A stretch of 27,108 nucleotides of DNA from CAZJQT01 sp964548655 (GCA_964548655.1 CAZJQT010000006.1:1-27108), one strand, 5' to 3'. Counted from the stretch's first letter, positions 7,836 to 14,759 are shown. Translations and numbers: made by a program. The notes: a model not told the origin generated them from the sequence alone.

Positions 7836-8572
7836 ATAAAAGATTAATAGTGTTGGTTGGCGCTGGATTATTGGGTATAAGCCTGCTAATAATACTCGTC
7901 ATCGTTTCTAGTTCTAGTGGCTTCAAGGTAAACGGTTATGAACCAAAGGGTGCCTCTCCTCAACCGGTGGCTATTGTCGTTAAGTTCAATAAACCAATTT
8001 CTACTAAAAATAAGGGCAACGTCAAAGTTGATCCGTTTGTAATTGGTACTTCTAAGATCCAGGGCGATACTTTGTTTTTTTATCCCAATACACCGCTTGC
8101 TAATAAAAGATCCTACCACGTGCAGGTTAATGCTTATACGAGCTCTGATAATAAGAAAATGAAAGATTTAAGTTTTTACTTTACTGTTGATACCAGCTTA
8201 AGCCGACCAGCTTCTAAGGCCCAGATAGAGGCGAGCGTAGCTGGGACAGACTCCTCCAGCCGAAACCCTATTGTTGGCAAATTACCTTATGACAACCTGA
8301 CTTTCAAAATTAGTGCGATTATTAATGGTGATGTTGGTGACGCAGCGACCTGGCGCGATTTCAAAAGCAATTATTTTATAAAAATCGAAACTTTTGCCTA
8401 CAAGAACCCTGCTCACCCAGAAAATTACAAACCTGACACCTTAAGACTACGTCAGGACGCCCTAAATTGGATCAAGCAACAAGGGGTTGACCCGGCTAAA
8501 GATATAAACGTATATTATGTGCCCGACGATCAGGTCATTGGTGTGACGCCATCACCACCGGCCGATGAATAA
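7832..8572 (+). CDS. Membrane-anchored protein with a bacterial Ig-like (Big_5/SbsA-type) domain
   Basis: I start this gene at GTG 7832, giving 246 aa. That GTG overlaps the preceding stop as GTGA, and GGGGGAG lies about 7 nt upstream; a TTG at 7817 in the same frame is less likely. Residues 6-28 form one strong hydrophobic anchor (a signal peptide is less likely, as no clear cleavage site follows). Residues about 30-130 resemble the SbsA Ig-like domain: VAIVVKFNKPIS, LFFYPNTPL, then SYHVQVNAYTSSDNKKM and FYFTVD. The C-terminal 110 residues form an unrecognised region that may be a small alpha/beta domain (FKISAIINGD, ALNWIKQQGVDPAKDINVYY), ending in a Pro-rich tail. It probably sits on the outer face of the membrane as the last component of the secretion operon. 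It ends 3 bp before the convergent recF stop. Confidence 0.75.
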   Translation: MNKRLIVLVGAGLLGISLLIILVIVSSSSGFKVNGYEPKGASPQPVAIVVKFNKPISTKNKGNVKVDPFVIGTSKIQGDTLFFYPNTPLANKRSYHVQVNAYTSSDNKKMKDLSFYFTVDTSLSRPASKAQIEASVAGTDSSSRNPIVGKLPYDNLTFKISAIINGDVGDAATWRDFKSNYFIKIETFAYKNPAHPENYKPDTLRLRQDALNWIKQQGVDPAKDINVYYVPDDQVIGVTPSPPADE

Positions 8573-8575
8573 TCA

Positions 8576-9631
8576 TTAGCCCGTAGGTATAACTGTGCAA
8601 TTATTTAGAAAGTGTTCGATGACGTTATCGGCATCAGTCGTGGTTATAAAGGTTTGGTGATTTTTTAAGTAGGTTGTCAGAGCCAAGCGGCGTTTGCCAT
8701 CGAGCTCACTAAAGACATCATCAAGCAGTAGAATTGGTTTTTTGCCCAATAATTTTTCTAGAGTTTGGACTTCTAGTAGCTTCATAGCTAGTAGTAAGGT
8801 GCGGGTTTCGCCGCGCGAGCCGGAATCCATCAAATCGTGTCCGTCCAATACCGGCATTATGTCATCCCGGTGTGGTCCAACCGTGGTGTAGCCAAGGGTC
8901 TTATCCAAGTCTAGGCGATCCTCCAGAACCTTCAGCATTTGCGTACCATAGTTTTGGCTAGTGATTTTAGTGCGGTACTCTAGGCTGGCCAGATGTTTTT
9001 TACCCGCTAGTTTTCTGTATAGCTTTGTCAGCTCGGCCTGGTTGCTATCAATGAACTGTCGTCGACTTTCAACTATTTGCCCGCCCAACTCACTCAGTCG
9101 CACGTTCCAGATAAATATCTGGTCAGGCGTAAAGGGCTTGGCTTGTTTGAGCAGAGCGTTACGCTGAGCTAGAGCGCGCTTGTAGTAGCGACTAGAACTA
9201 GCAAACAGCGGGTCAGTACGCTCGATAATATCATCTATAAACTCACGTCTCAGCGACGGTGACTGTGTTAGGTATTGCAGGGAATTGGGCTCAAAAATAA
9301 CGGCTGGCAATTGGCGAGTGATAGGCAAACGTTTTAAAACCGTGCCGCCGTCTTTGAATTCTTTGCTCAAGTTTTCATCACTATTTTTCCATATGACACT
9401 GCGATTTTGGTCGGCTTGCTGTGAGTCTAAACGTGCCCATTTGGCTTTGTGCTTAATAAGCTCTTGGTCAGAGGCGCGGTAGGATTTGCCGCGCGCTAAC
9501 ACTAGTATTGCTTCTAGTAGATTGGTTTTGCCGCTAGCATTGGGACCAACGATGATATTGACGCCATCACCAAACTCAAAAGTCGCATCACGGTAGGACC
9601 TAAAGTTTTGCAACCTCAGATTGCTAATCAT
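8576..9631 (-). CDS. recF: RecF DNA repair/recombination ATPase
   Basis: This 351-aa protein of normal RecF length is an SMC-like ABC-type ATPase that helps load RecA at gapped DNA with RecO and RecR. It starts with the typical ISNLRLQNFRSY. Walker A is GPNASGKT at 29-36, the conserved TVGPHRDDI lies in the C-terminal half, and the signature region SRGETRTLLLAMKL follows. Walker B PILLLDDVFSELD lies near 299-311 with the invariant acidic pair. All key motifs are intact. It lies 16 bp downstream of dnaN in the classical dnaA-dnaN-recF order. There is no ribosome-binding site before the ATG; instead TAGAAT, six bases, then ATG suggest an own leaderless transcript. gyrB does not follow as it does in many bacteria. 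Confidence 0.97.
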   Translation of the reverse strand: MISNLRLQNFRSYRDATFEFGDGVNIIVGPNASGKTNLLEAILVLARGKSYRASDQELIKHKAKWARLDSQQADQNRSVIWKNSDENLSKEFKDGGTVLKRLPITRQLPAVIFEPNSLQYLTQSPSLRREFIDDIIERTDPLFASSSRYYKRALAQRNALLKQAKPFTPDQIFIWNVRLSELGGQIVESRRQFIDSNQAELTKLYRKLAGKKHLASLEYRTKITSQNYGTQMLKVLEDRLDLDKTLGYTTVGPHRDDIMPVLDGHDLMDSGSRGETRTLLLAMKLLEVQTLEKLLGKKPILLLDDVFSELDGKRRLALTTYLKNHQTFITTTDADNVIEHFLNNCTVIPTG

Positions 9632-9637
9632 ATAGCT

Positions 9638-9643
9638 ATTCTA
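9638..9643 (-). promoter_or_regulatory. Probable -10 element of a leaderless recF transcript
   Basis: On the minus strand, TAGAAT is followed by AGCTAT and then the recF ATG. The hexamer begins 4 bp after the dnaN stop codon. There is no Shine-Dalgarno sequence in the 16-bp gap, so initiation at or beside the A of ATG is the simplest reading. The -35 region would fall inside the end of dnaN. Confidence 0.45.
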
Positions 9644-9647
9644 ACGG

Positions 9648-10739
9648 CTAGCTCTTGAGTGGCATAATGATATGCAGGTAGTCGTCGTGCCCAGGTGCTC
9701 GCAAAACACATGGTTCTAGCTTGTCGTTGAAACCCATTTGAATCTCCGTACCGTCTGTGGCGCTCAAGGCGTCCAAGATGTAGCGTGAATTCAGAGTTAT
9801 GGTGCCTGAGCCGGTGACTTTAGCCTTGGCGGTAGCGGTATTCTCGCCTAATTGTGAAGCGATGGAGCGAATACTGATAGTTTGCTTACTATCGTCAAGA
9901 TTGATAGTAACGCTACCGGCACTTTCGCGCGCAAATAGTGATGAAACTTTGGTGATGTTTATAAACTCTTGGCGGCTCAAGAGAGCGCTGTGGGCAAAAT
10001 TGGTAGGTATAAGCTTGGCATAGTCAGGGTATTTGCCCTCAATAAGCCGGGCAACCAGCTCCGAATCACCAACCTTAAATAAAACCTGTTGATCGTCATG
10101 GGTAACCTGGACTTCGCCCTCGGCATCAGTTAGTAGGCGCAGTAAATCACCCAATGCACTAGCCGGCACTAACATATCAGCTTCAACCGAACTGTTTTTG
10201 ATGGTTTTTTCGGCCAGACGATAGCTGTCGGTACTAGCCAGGTATAGTTTCTTGTCGGCTGAGTGGATGTACACACCAGTTAAAACTGGGCGACTTTCGT
10301 CAGAGCTAGCCGCCACTAGTACTTGCTGCAGGCTGGCACGCAAAACCGTAGCCTCAATTGACCACTTTTTTCCACCCTCAATGGCTGGCATAACTGGATA
10401 ATCGTCAGCTGCCGTGCCATTGATAGTTGATTGGTATTGTTCGGTTGTAATGTGAAGTTTGGTTTCATCTAGCTCAAGCGTGATGGTGCCGGCTGGCAGG
10501 GTGGCCACAAAATCAGACATTAGCCTAGCTGGTACGGTGATAGCACCCTCTGACGAGACTTTTGAGCCAATAAAATGGGTGATAGCAATATCCAGGTTGG
10601 TGGCAGCGATGCTCAGGCGGTTACCGATGGTTTTTATTAGAACGTTAGACAAGATTGGTAGGGTGCCACGAACATTGGCTACGCGACTGACGCTGGTTAG
10701 GGCTTTGTGCAAATTTTCTTGGGTTACTTGTAGCTTCAT
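9648..10739 (-). CDS. dnaN: DNA polymerase III beta subunit (sliding clamp)
   Basis: This 363-aa protein matches the usual length of the beta clamp, which forms a ring around DNA and tethers the replicative polymerase and many other partners. Recognisable clamp blocks include an N-terminal MKLQVTQENL start, LPILSNVLIK, AATNLDIAI and VPARLMSDFVATLP in domain 1. Domain 2 has DESRPVLTGVYI and ATDSYRLAEK. Domain 3 has FNDKLEPCVLRAPG and the C-terminal HIIMPL, which is part of the partner-binding pocket. The ATG at 10739 is preceded by AAGG with 7-nt spacing. It lies between dnaA (255 bp upstream) and recF (16 bp downstream), all on the minus strand. Confidence 0.97.
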   Translation of the reverse strand: MKLQVTQENLHKALTSVSRVANVRGTLPILSNVLIKTIGNRLSIAATNLDIAITHFIGSKVSSEGAITVPARLMSDFVATLPAGTITLELDETKLHITTEQYQSTINGTAADDYPVMPAIEGGKKWSIEATVLRASLQQVLVAASSDESRPVLTGVYIHSADKKLYLASTDSYRLAEKTIKNSSVEADMLVPASALGDLLRLLTDAEGEVQVTHDDQQVLFKVGDSELVARLIEGKYPDYAKLIPTNFAHSALLSRQEFINITKVSSLFARESAGSVTINLDDSKQTISIRSIASQLGENTATAKAKVTGSGTITLNSRYILDALSATDGTEIQMGFNDKLEPCVLRAPGHDDYLHIIMPLKS

Positions 10740-10802
10740 ATTATTACCTTACTTTCTTTTAGCTTCATTAATAAGCTATGTGAATTATGTTTATAACCCA
10801 CC

Positions 10803-10820
10803 AATTCAATCCGTTGAATT
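10803..10820. repeat. Perfect inverted repeat AATTCAA-TCCG-TTGAATT
   Basis: Seven-base arms with a four-base loop lie in the dnaA-dnaN spacer, about 64-81 bp upstream of the dnaN start. The arms are A/T-rich, so an RNA hairpin would be weak; a protein-binding dyad is as likely. Confidence 0.5.
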
Positions 10821-10920
10821 AACTCATGAGTGTGTGTAAAAGCGTGCCTATAAGACGTGTTCAAAAAGCGTACAACCCGGTCGTTTATACCCAACCTAAA
10901 AACCTGTCCACTAACCTGTG

Positions 10921-10938
10921 TAAAAACCACGGTTTTTA
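10921..10938. repeat. Perfect inverted repeat TAAAAACC-AC-GGTTTTTA
   Basis: Eight-base arms with a two-base centre in the dnaA-dnaN spacer, overlapping two DnaA-box-like sites (10917-10925 and 10936-10944). The short loop argues against an ordinary RNA hairpin and for a DNA-level dyad. A further 7-bp dyad, GCTGGCT at 10953-10959 with AGCCAGC at 10973-10979, follows; on the minus strand it lacks the T-run of an intrinsic dnaA terminator. Confidence 0.5.
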
Positions 10939-10994
10939 ACCACAGTTTGTGCGCTGGCTGTGGACTGGTTTTAGCCAGCTTGTTCACAAGACAC

Positions 10995-12359
10995 TCAAGC
11001 ATAGATACGCTCCTTGATGTCGTTGATGGCAGCCTTGAGGTTACTATCAAAACCAGCCTCTTTTTGGATCTTATCGACCGAGTGAATAGCGGTTGTATGG
11101 TCTTTGCGGCCAAGTTCACGGGCGATTTTTGGGAAACTCAGATGCAGTTCGTTTCTGAGCATATACATAGCTATCTGGCGTGGCACAACAATGTCTTTAT
11201 CGCGCTTTGGGCCCATGATTTCTTCCATCGGCACGCTGAAATATTTGGCGGTACGCTCAATGATCTGCTTAGCGCTGACATGCTTGGGCCGTGTTTTTTG
11301 GCTACCAAGTAAAGTTGTTGCGATGTGGATGTCTGGATCAAGCCCACGCATCTCACAAAAGGCCAACAGTTGATTTAGGGCACCCTCGAGTTCACGAATG
11401 TTGGTCTGGATTAGATTGGCCAAGTATTCAACCACTGGTTGTGGCAAAACCGCTTCATGGGCGTGGGCTTTGGTCTGAACAATGGCGCAACGCGTCTCGA
11501 AGTCCGGATTTTGCATATCAATGCTCATCCCCCAAGCAAAACGACTACGCAGGCGTTCCTCGAGGGTTGGAATTTCACCCGGTGGTTTGTCGCTCGATAT
11601 AATAATCTGTTTATTAGCCTGGTGAAGGGCATTGAAGGTGTGGAAGAATTCTTCTTGAGTCTTATCTTTGCCGGCAATGAACTGAACATCGTCAATGATT
11701 AGAACGTCGGCGTTACGGTAATAACTAGCAAAATCGGTGTTTTTCTTGAACCTAACGGCGTCAATAAATTCTTGGACAAACTGCTCAGTCGACACATAAA
11801 CAACATTACCAGTCGGGTTTTTAGCCAAAAAGGCATTGCCAACAGCTTGGATTAGGTGAGTTTTGCCAATACCAACCCCGCCGTAGACAAACAAGGGGTT
11901 ATATTTGGAGCCCGGAGTAGTGGCAATCGCCTGACAGGCGGCGTAAGCCAACTCATTGCCAGAACCAACAATGAAGTTTTCAAAGGTGTAGCGCTCATTC
12001 AAGCCTTGGCGGTAGCTATGAGTTAGACTGCCGGCACCATCACGTTGATTTGTTGTGGCGCTCGCCGGACTAGAAGACAGCAAGACCGGTTCATCATGAT
12101 TTTTGCGCACCTGAGTGACGTTGGAATGGATTTTGTACTCGATCGCCTCAGGCGTAGCACCATTTTTGACCAACATTTGATTAACCAGCTCGTTATATTT
12201 GTGTTCCAGTTGTTGCTTTATAAAAACATTAGGCACACCAACCACATAAGTACCGTCTTTATTTTTGAGCAAACGGGTGTTTTTGAACCAAGTTACAAAA
12301 CTGCCGTGCGATACGGTCAATTCTATCTCGCCTAAGACAGCTTGCCACAGGTCGTCCAT
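10995..12359 (-). CDS. dnaA: Chromosomal replication initiator DnaA
   Basis: This 454-aa initiator has all four DnaA domains. Domain I is at 1-80 (DLWQAVLGEIE...VTWFKNT), a short linker spans about 85-120, and domain III AAA+ is at about 123-340. In the AAA+ domain Walker A is GGVGIGKT at 160-167, Walker B is VLIIDDVQF at 219-227 and the arginine-finger region is ERLRSRF near 268-274. Domain IV carries the signature GRKDHTTAIHSVDKI at 417-431, which reads the DnaA box. The start ATG is preceded by AGAGGGAG (12363-12370 on the minus strand). The gene is divergent from rpmH across the probable oriC, and its promoter overlaps a DnaA box, which suggests autoregulation. Nothing is truncated. Confidence 0.98.
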   Translation of the reverse strand: MDDLWQAVLGEIELTVSHGSFVTWFKNTRLLKNKDGTYVVGVPNVFIKQQLEHKYNELVNQMLVKNGATPEAIEYKIHSNVTQVRKNHDEPVLLSSSPASATTNQRDGAGSLTHSYRQGLNERYTFENFIVGSGNELAYAACQAIATTPGSKYNPLFVYGGVGIGKTHLIQAVGNAFLAKNPTGNVVYVSTEQFVQEFIDAVRFKKNTDFASYYRNADVLIIDDVQFIAGKDKTQEEFFHTFNALHQANKQIIISSDKPPGEIPTLEERLRSRFAWGMSIDMQNPDFETRCAIVQTKAHAHEAVLPQPVVEYLANLIQTNIRELEGALNQLLAFCEMRGLDPDIHIATTLLGSQKTRPKHVSAKQIIERTAKYFSVPMEEIMGPKRDKDIVVPRQIAMYMLRNELHLSFPKIARELGRKDHTTAIHSVDKIQKEAGFDSNLKAAINDIKERIYA

Positions 12360-12391
12360 TTTCTCCCTCTAAACTTTTGTTACGTGCTACT

Positions 12392-12420
12392 ACTATAGCT
12401 GGTTGCCCCGGACTTTTCCA
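12392..12420 (-). promoter_or_regulatory. Probable dnaA promoter overlapped by a DnaA box
   Basis: On the minus strand TATAGT (12392-12397) is a good -10. At 17 bp spacing the -35 position reads TGGAAA (12415-12420), which is poor, but it lies within the DnaA-box-like TTTTCCACA at 12414-12422. The predicted transcript has a leader of about 25 nt carrying the AGAGGGAG ribosome-binding site. Confidence 0.5.
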
Positions 12421-12476
12421 CAATTTCTACTCAACATAGATGAACTTGCCAGAAAATTTGCCGTACAGAGCAATCT

Positions 12477-12485
12477 TTATACACA
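12477..12485 (+). other. DnaA box TTATACACA
   Basis: Matches the consensus TTATNCACA and lies inside the dnaA-rpmH spacer, next to the A/T-rich segment. Confidence 0.65.
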
Positions 12486-12508
12486 ACAAAAACACCAACC
12501 TGTTAATC

Positions 12509-12517
12509 TGTGGATAA
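12509..12517 (-). other. DnaA box, exact TTATCCACA
   Basis: Perfect consensus box read on the minus strand, 12 bp from a second box (12530-12538, TTATCCACG) in the same orientation. Box starts are 21 bp apart, close to two helical turns, so both would face the same side of the DNA. Confidence 0.75.
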
Positions 12518-12593
12518 ATATTAAATTGTCGTGGATAAGACCGCCCGATTAGTGGGAAAATATTGTCAAAATCACCCCACACTTGATTTATGG

Positions 12594-12599
12594 TAGACT
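12594..12599 (+). promoter_or_regulatory. Candidate -10 element for rpmH (leaderless or near-leaderless)
   Basis: TAGACT is separated from the rpmH ATG by seven bases. An overlapping alternative TATGGT lies at 12589-12594. A TTGATT at 12583-12588 is too close to act as -35. There is an AGG three bases before the ATG, too close for a normal Shine-Dalgarno site. Confidence 0.35.
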
Positions 12600-12606
12600 T
12601 AGGTCT

Positions 12607-12744
12607 ATGCCTAAACGAACTTATCAACCGAAAAAGCGCCAACGTGCCCGAGAACACGGCTTTATGAAACGCATGGCTTCTCGCGCTGGTCGCAATTTGT
12701 TGGCCCGCCGACGCCTAAAAGGCCGCGCTCGACTATCACACTAG
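12607..12744 (+). CDS. rpmH: 50S ribosomal protein L34
   Basis: This 45-codon gene is short and easily missed. The protein is a highly basic component of the large ribosomal subunit with the classic L34 sequence: MPKRTYQPKKRQRAREHGF, then MKRMASRAGRNLLARRRLKG and a short C-terminus ending RLSH. Length is normal (44-47 aa in most bacteria). It opens the conserved rpmH-rnpA-yidC-jag block, 32 bp upstream of rnpA, immediately beside oriC. All arginine codons seen are CGN, in contrast to the glycan genes at the right end. Confidence 0.97.
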   Translation: MPKRTYQPKKRQRAREHGFMKRMASRAGRNLLARRRLKGRARLSH

Positions 12745-12762
12745 CAACTAGCCCCTAAAAGC

Positions 12763-12768
12763 TATAGT
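12763..12768 (+). promoter_or_regulatory. Candidate -10 element for rnpA
   Basis: TATAGT lies eight bases before the rnpA ATG at 12777, in the 32-bp gap after rpmH. No Shine-Dalgarno-like sequence is present in that gap, so a leaderless or very short-leader transcript is suggested. Confidence 0.4.
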
Positions 12769-12776
12769 CTAATCTT

Positions 12777-13142
12777 ATGATTGCACGTAAACACCGTTTC
12801 CATGGCCTGGGTTCTTTGCGCCGTGTCTACTCTCAGGGGCAGGTTGTGCGCGGACCTATCCTGGCTATCAAATACCTAGCTAATGACAAACGCTCAAGTT
12901 ATCGTTTAGCAGTGGTTGTTAGCAAAAAAGTTCATAAATCGGCCGTGGCGCGCAACCGCATGCGGCGCATGGTTTACGAAGCTGTTCGACGCCACGAAGC
13001 CTTGATAACCAAGCCATGCGACCTAGTTATTACGGTTTTTCACGAGCAACTACTGGAACTCACGGGTGCCGAACTGGACAGAATGATCAAAGCTCAACTC
13101 AAACAAGCCAAGATTTTAGACCCACCTCATGCTAAGATATAA
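12777..13142 (+). CDS. rnpA: Ribonuclease P protein component
   Basis: This 121-aa basic protein binds the RNase P RNA and helps remove the 5' leader of pre-tRNAs. The family's N-terminal pattern is visible as HRFHGLGSLRRVYSQGQVVRG (residues 5-25). The central RNA-binding motif is VARNRMRRMVYEAVRR (about 57-72), the hallmark RNR signature. The strand RLAVVVSKKV precedes it and CDLVITV follows. Length is typical. It sits between rpmH and yidC as in most bacteria; yidD, often found between rnpA and yidC, is absent. Confidence 0.95.
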   Translation: MIARKHRFHGLGSLRRVYSQGQVVRGPILAIKYLANDKRSSYRLAVVVSKKVHKSAVARNRMRRMVYEAVRRHEALITKPCDLVITVFHEQLLELTGAELDRMIKAQLKQAKILDPPHAKI

Positions 13143-13239
13143 CCAAACACGTCTGCCGCGAGGATGTCTGGGAGTTCAGGCAAAGGCCTAGCAAACGGCT
13201 CACCAATTATAAGACGGAGCGTGTGAAGGAGTAATTACC
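13143..13239 (+). promoter_or_regulatory. Structured leader candidate and ribosome-binding site upstream of yidC
   Basis: The 97-nt rnpA-yidC spacer can close on itself. ACAC (13147-13150) pairs with GTGT (13221-13224), GTCT (13151-13154) with AGAC (13212-13215), and GCCG (13155-13158) with CGGC (13196-13199). Inside, AGGC (13178-13181) can pair with GCCT (13186-13189). The yidC ribosome-binding site AAGGAG (13226-13231) begins just after the outer stem and lies 8 nt before the TTG start. I do not recognise a known riboswitch family. Folding was done by eye. Confidence 0.4.
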
Positions 13240-14151
13240 TTGTTTCAAACACTGATCGTCAAACCGATCTTCAACCTGTTGGTTTTGATTTACGGTCTAT
13301 TGCCCGGTCACAATTTTGGTCTGAGTATTATTATCTTCACTGTCGTGGTGCGGCTATTAATGTGGCCACTGATCAAGAAACAGCTTCACCAAGCCAAGGC
13401 CATGCGTGATTTACAACCAGAAATCAAACGTATCAAGGCTGCCACCAAAGGTAACAAACAACAAGAATCAGTCATGATGATGGAGCTCTACAAAGAGCGC
13501 GGTATCAGCCCGTTGGGCTCAATCGGCACCCTAATCATTCAATTTATTATCTTGATTGGCTTGTATATTGGCCTTAGGCGCGTGGTCAATGATCCGCATG
13601 CCCTTGTTGATTATTCCTACAGTTGGGTGCGCAACCTGAGTTGGCTAAAGGCGTTAGCTGGCGATATTCATCGCTTTGACGCTACTTTATTTGGCGTGGT
13701 TGATCTAACTCGCCCAGCGCTCAAGCACGGACAGCCAATTTACTACCCAGCCTTGATAATCGTACTGGGCAGCGCTGTAGCTCAATATTTCCAAAGCAAA
13801 CAGTTGCTGCCGCAGAGTAAAGATTCACGCAGTCTACGTACAATCTTAAAAGAAGCCGGTAGTGGCACGGCGGCCGACCAGGGTGAGGTTAATGCCGCCA
13901 TTGGCCGGGGCACCCGCTTTATCCTGCCCCTATTCATTATTTTCTTTACTATCAGCCTAGCCTCGGCTCTGAGTTTGTATTGGCTGATGAGTGGTATCGT
14001 AGCGTATGTTCAGCAGGCTAGAATCTTAGGTAAGGACGAAACCGAGATGGAGGCTATCGCCGACAAACCCAAAGTTATAGAAGGCGAGATCGTAACTAAA
14101 CCAAAAGCCAAAAAATCCAAGAAAAAAACTTCTAAAAAGCGGAGGAAATAA
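13240..14151 (+). CDS. yidC: Membrane protein insertase YidC/Oxa1
   Basis: This 303-aa insertase places proteins in the cytoplasmic membrane alone or with SecYEG. It is of the short, single-core type without the large periplasmic domain of Gram-negative YidC. The first helix is at about 8-22. FGLSIIIFTVVVRLLMWPL has R38 in the position of the conserved hydrophilic-groove arginine. A cytoplasmic hairpin (about 48-85) is followed by further hydrophobic segments near 97-115, 160-180 and 225-258. The C-terminus is a long Lys/Arg tail (KPKAKKSKKKTSKK), as in YidC proteins that bind ribosomes directly. The TTG start is supported by AAGGAG 8 nt upstream. The stop overlaps the next gene (TAATG), so the pair is coupled. 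Confidence 0.95.
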   Translation: MFQTLIVKPIFNLLVLIYGLLPGHNFGLSIIIFTVVVRLLMWPLIKKQLHQAKAMRDLQPEIKRIKAATKGNKQQESVMMMELYKERGISPLGSIGTLIIQFIILIGLYIGLRRVVNDPHALVDYSYSWVRNLSWLKALAGDIHRFDATLFGVVDLTRPALKHGQPIYYPALIIVLGSAVAQYFQSKQLLPQSKDSRSLRTILKEAGSGTAADQGEVNAAIGRGTRFILPLFIIFFTISLASALSLYWLMSGIVAYVQQARILGKDETEMEAIADKPKVIEGEIVTKPKAKKSKKKTSKKRRK

Positions 14152-14657
14152 TGTCTGATGTCGAAGACAAAAAGCCAACTGAAGATGCTGTTGCCATGGA
14201 AGAAGCCATCCAGTTTGCCAAAAAATATCTAGAAGACATACTGTCTTTCTTTGGGCTCAACACCGATATTTATGCTACCACCGAAGATCACGAAGTTATT
14301 GAATTGAATGTGCCTAGTACGCATATGAATGGTTTTTTGATAGGGCATAACGGCGAAACTGTCCGAGCCCTACAATTTTTGGTAATGAGCGCCCTTAAAA
14401 ACGGCAATTTTGCCTACAGTCGCGTTAACGTTGATATTGCGGATTATAAAAAGGCTAGGGCGGAACATTTGGCCGATAAAGCCGGCGAGTGGATCAAGGC
14501 TGCTCAGAATTCTGGTGAGCCTATGCACCTACAACCAATGAACGCGGCCGACCGCCGAACTGTTCATAAGGTTGCCAATGACGCTGGTGTCGAGACCGAA
14601 TCAGAAGGTGAAGGCCACGACCGCCACGTGGTCCTCAAAGCCACCAACAAGAAATAA
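14151..14657 (+). CDS. jag: KH-R3H RNA-binding protein (Jag/KhpB)
   Basis: This 168-aa protein carries a KH domain with the GxxG loop in GFLIGHNGETVRALQFL (about 56-72). A C-terminal R3H domain is marked by MNAADRRTVHKVA and the typical VETESEGEGHDRHVVL (about 150-165). It lacks the N-terminal Jag_N domain found in many Firmicutes proteins. KhpB/Jag proteins bind RNA, partner with KhpA, and are linked to cell elongation and division in Gram-positive bacteria. The gene is translationally coupled to yidC by a one-base overlap (TAATG at 14149-14153), with GGAGG just upstream in the yidC tail. This yidC-jag arrangement is widespread. Confidence 0.93.
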   Translation: MSDVEDKKPTEDAVAMEEAIQFAKKYLEDILSFFGLNTDIYATTEDHEVIELNVPSTHMNGFLIGHNGETVRALQFLVMSALKNGNFAYSRVNVDIADYKKARAEHLADKAGEWIKAAQNSGEPMHLQPMNAADRRTVHKVANDAGVETESEGEGHDRHVVLKATNKK

Positions 14658-14731
14658 TTGCCTACAATCCAGGTTTCATACCTTGTTTGATATAAATAAG
14701 CCCTAATATTAACAGATAGTCAGCCGGGGTT

Positions 14732-14759
14732 TTGACTTACATTTGGGCTCAGGTATATT
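14732..14759 (+). promoter_or_regulatory. Sigma70-type promoter for yvcK
   Basis: TTGACT (14732-14737) and TATATT (14754-14759) are spaced by 16 bp, the clearest two-part promoter in the window. Transcription would begin near 14766, leaving a leader of about 25 nt with GAGGAAA before the ATG at 14791. Confidence 0.65.

Larger units (their letters stand above)
10740..10994. promoter_or_regulatory. dnaA-dnaN intergenic region with DnaA-box-like sites and palindromes (possible second oriC module)
   Basis: This 255-bp gap contains no gene. I count four near-matches to the DnaA box TTATNCACA, each with one mismatch: TGTGTAAAA at 10833-10841 and again at 10917-10925 (minus-strand orientation), TTAACCACA at 10936-10944 and TTGTTCACA at 10980-10988. 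It also holds three dyads, listed separately. The dnaN ribosome-binding site is at 10743-10750 (minus strand). A clear dnaN promoter is not evident. In Bacillus subtilis, DnaA-box clusters flank dnaA on both sides, and this layout is similar. Confidence 0.45.
12360..12606. other. Probable chromosomal replication origin (oriC)
   Basis: This 247-bp spacer lies between divergent dnaA and rpmH, the usual location of oriC. It holds four matches to the DnaA box: TTTTCCACA 12414-12422 (+, one mismatch), TTATACACA 12477-12485 (+, consensus TTATNCACA), TGTGGATAA 12509-12517 (- orientation, exact TTATCCACA) and CGTGGATAA 12530-12538 (- orientation, one mismatch). The stretch from 12485 to 12530 is A/T-rich (ATAAATATTAAATT) and could be the unwinding element. 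No coding potential of its own is apparent. Confidence 0.75.

Noticed and set aside
10857..11312. 151-codon plus-strand frame crossing the dnaA-dnaN spacer into dnaA
   Set aside because: Most of it is antisense to conserved dnaA domain IV; no start signal and no known protein features.
13143..13239. RNase P RNA, 4.5S RNA or a known riboswitch in the rnpA-yidC spacer
   Set aside because: Only 97 nt and without the conserved core sequences I know for these RNAs; kept only as an unnamed structured leader candidate.
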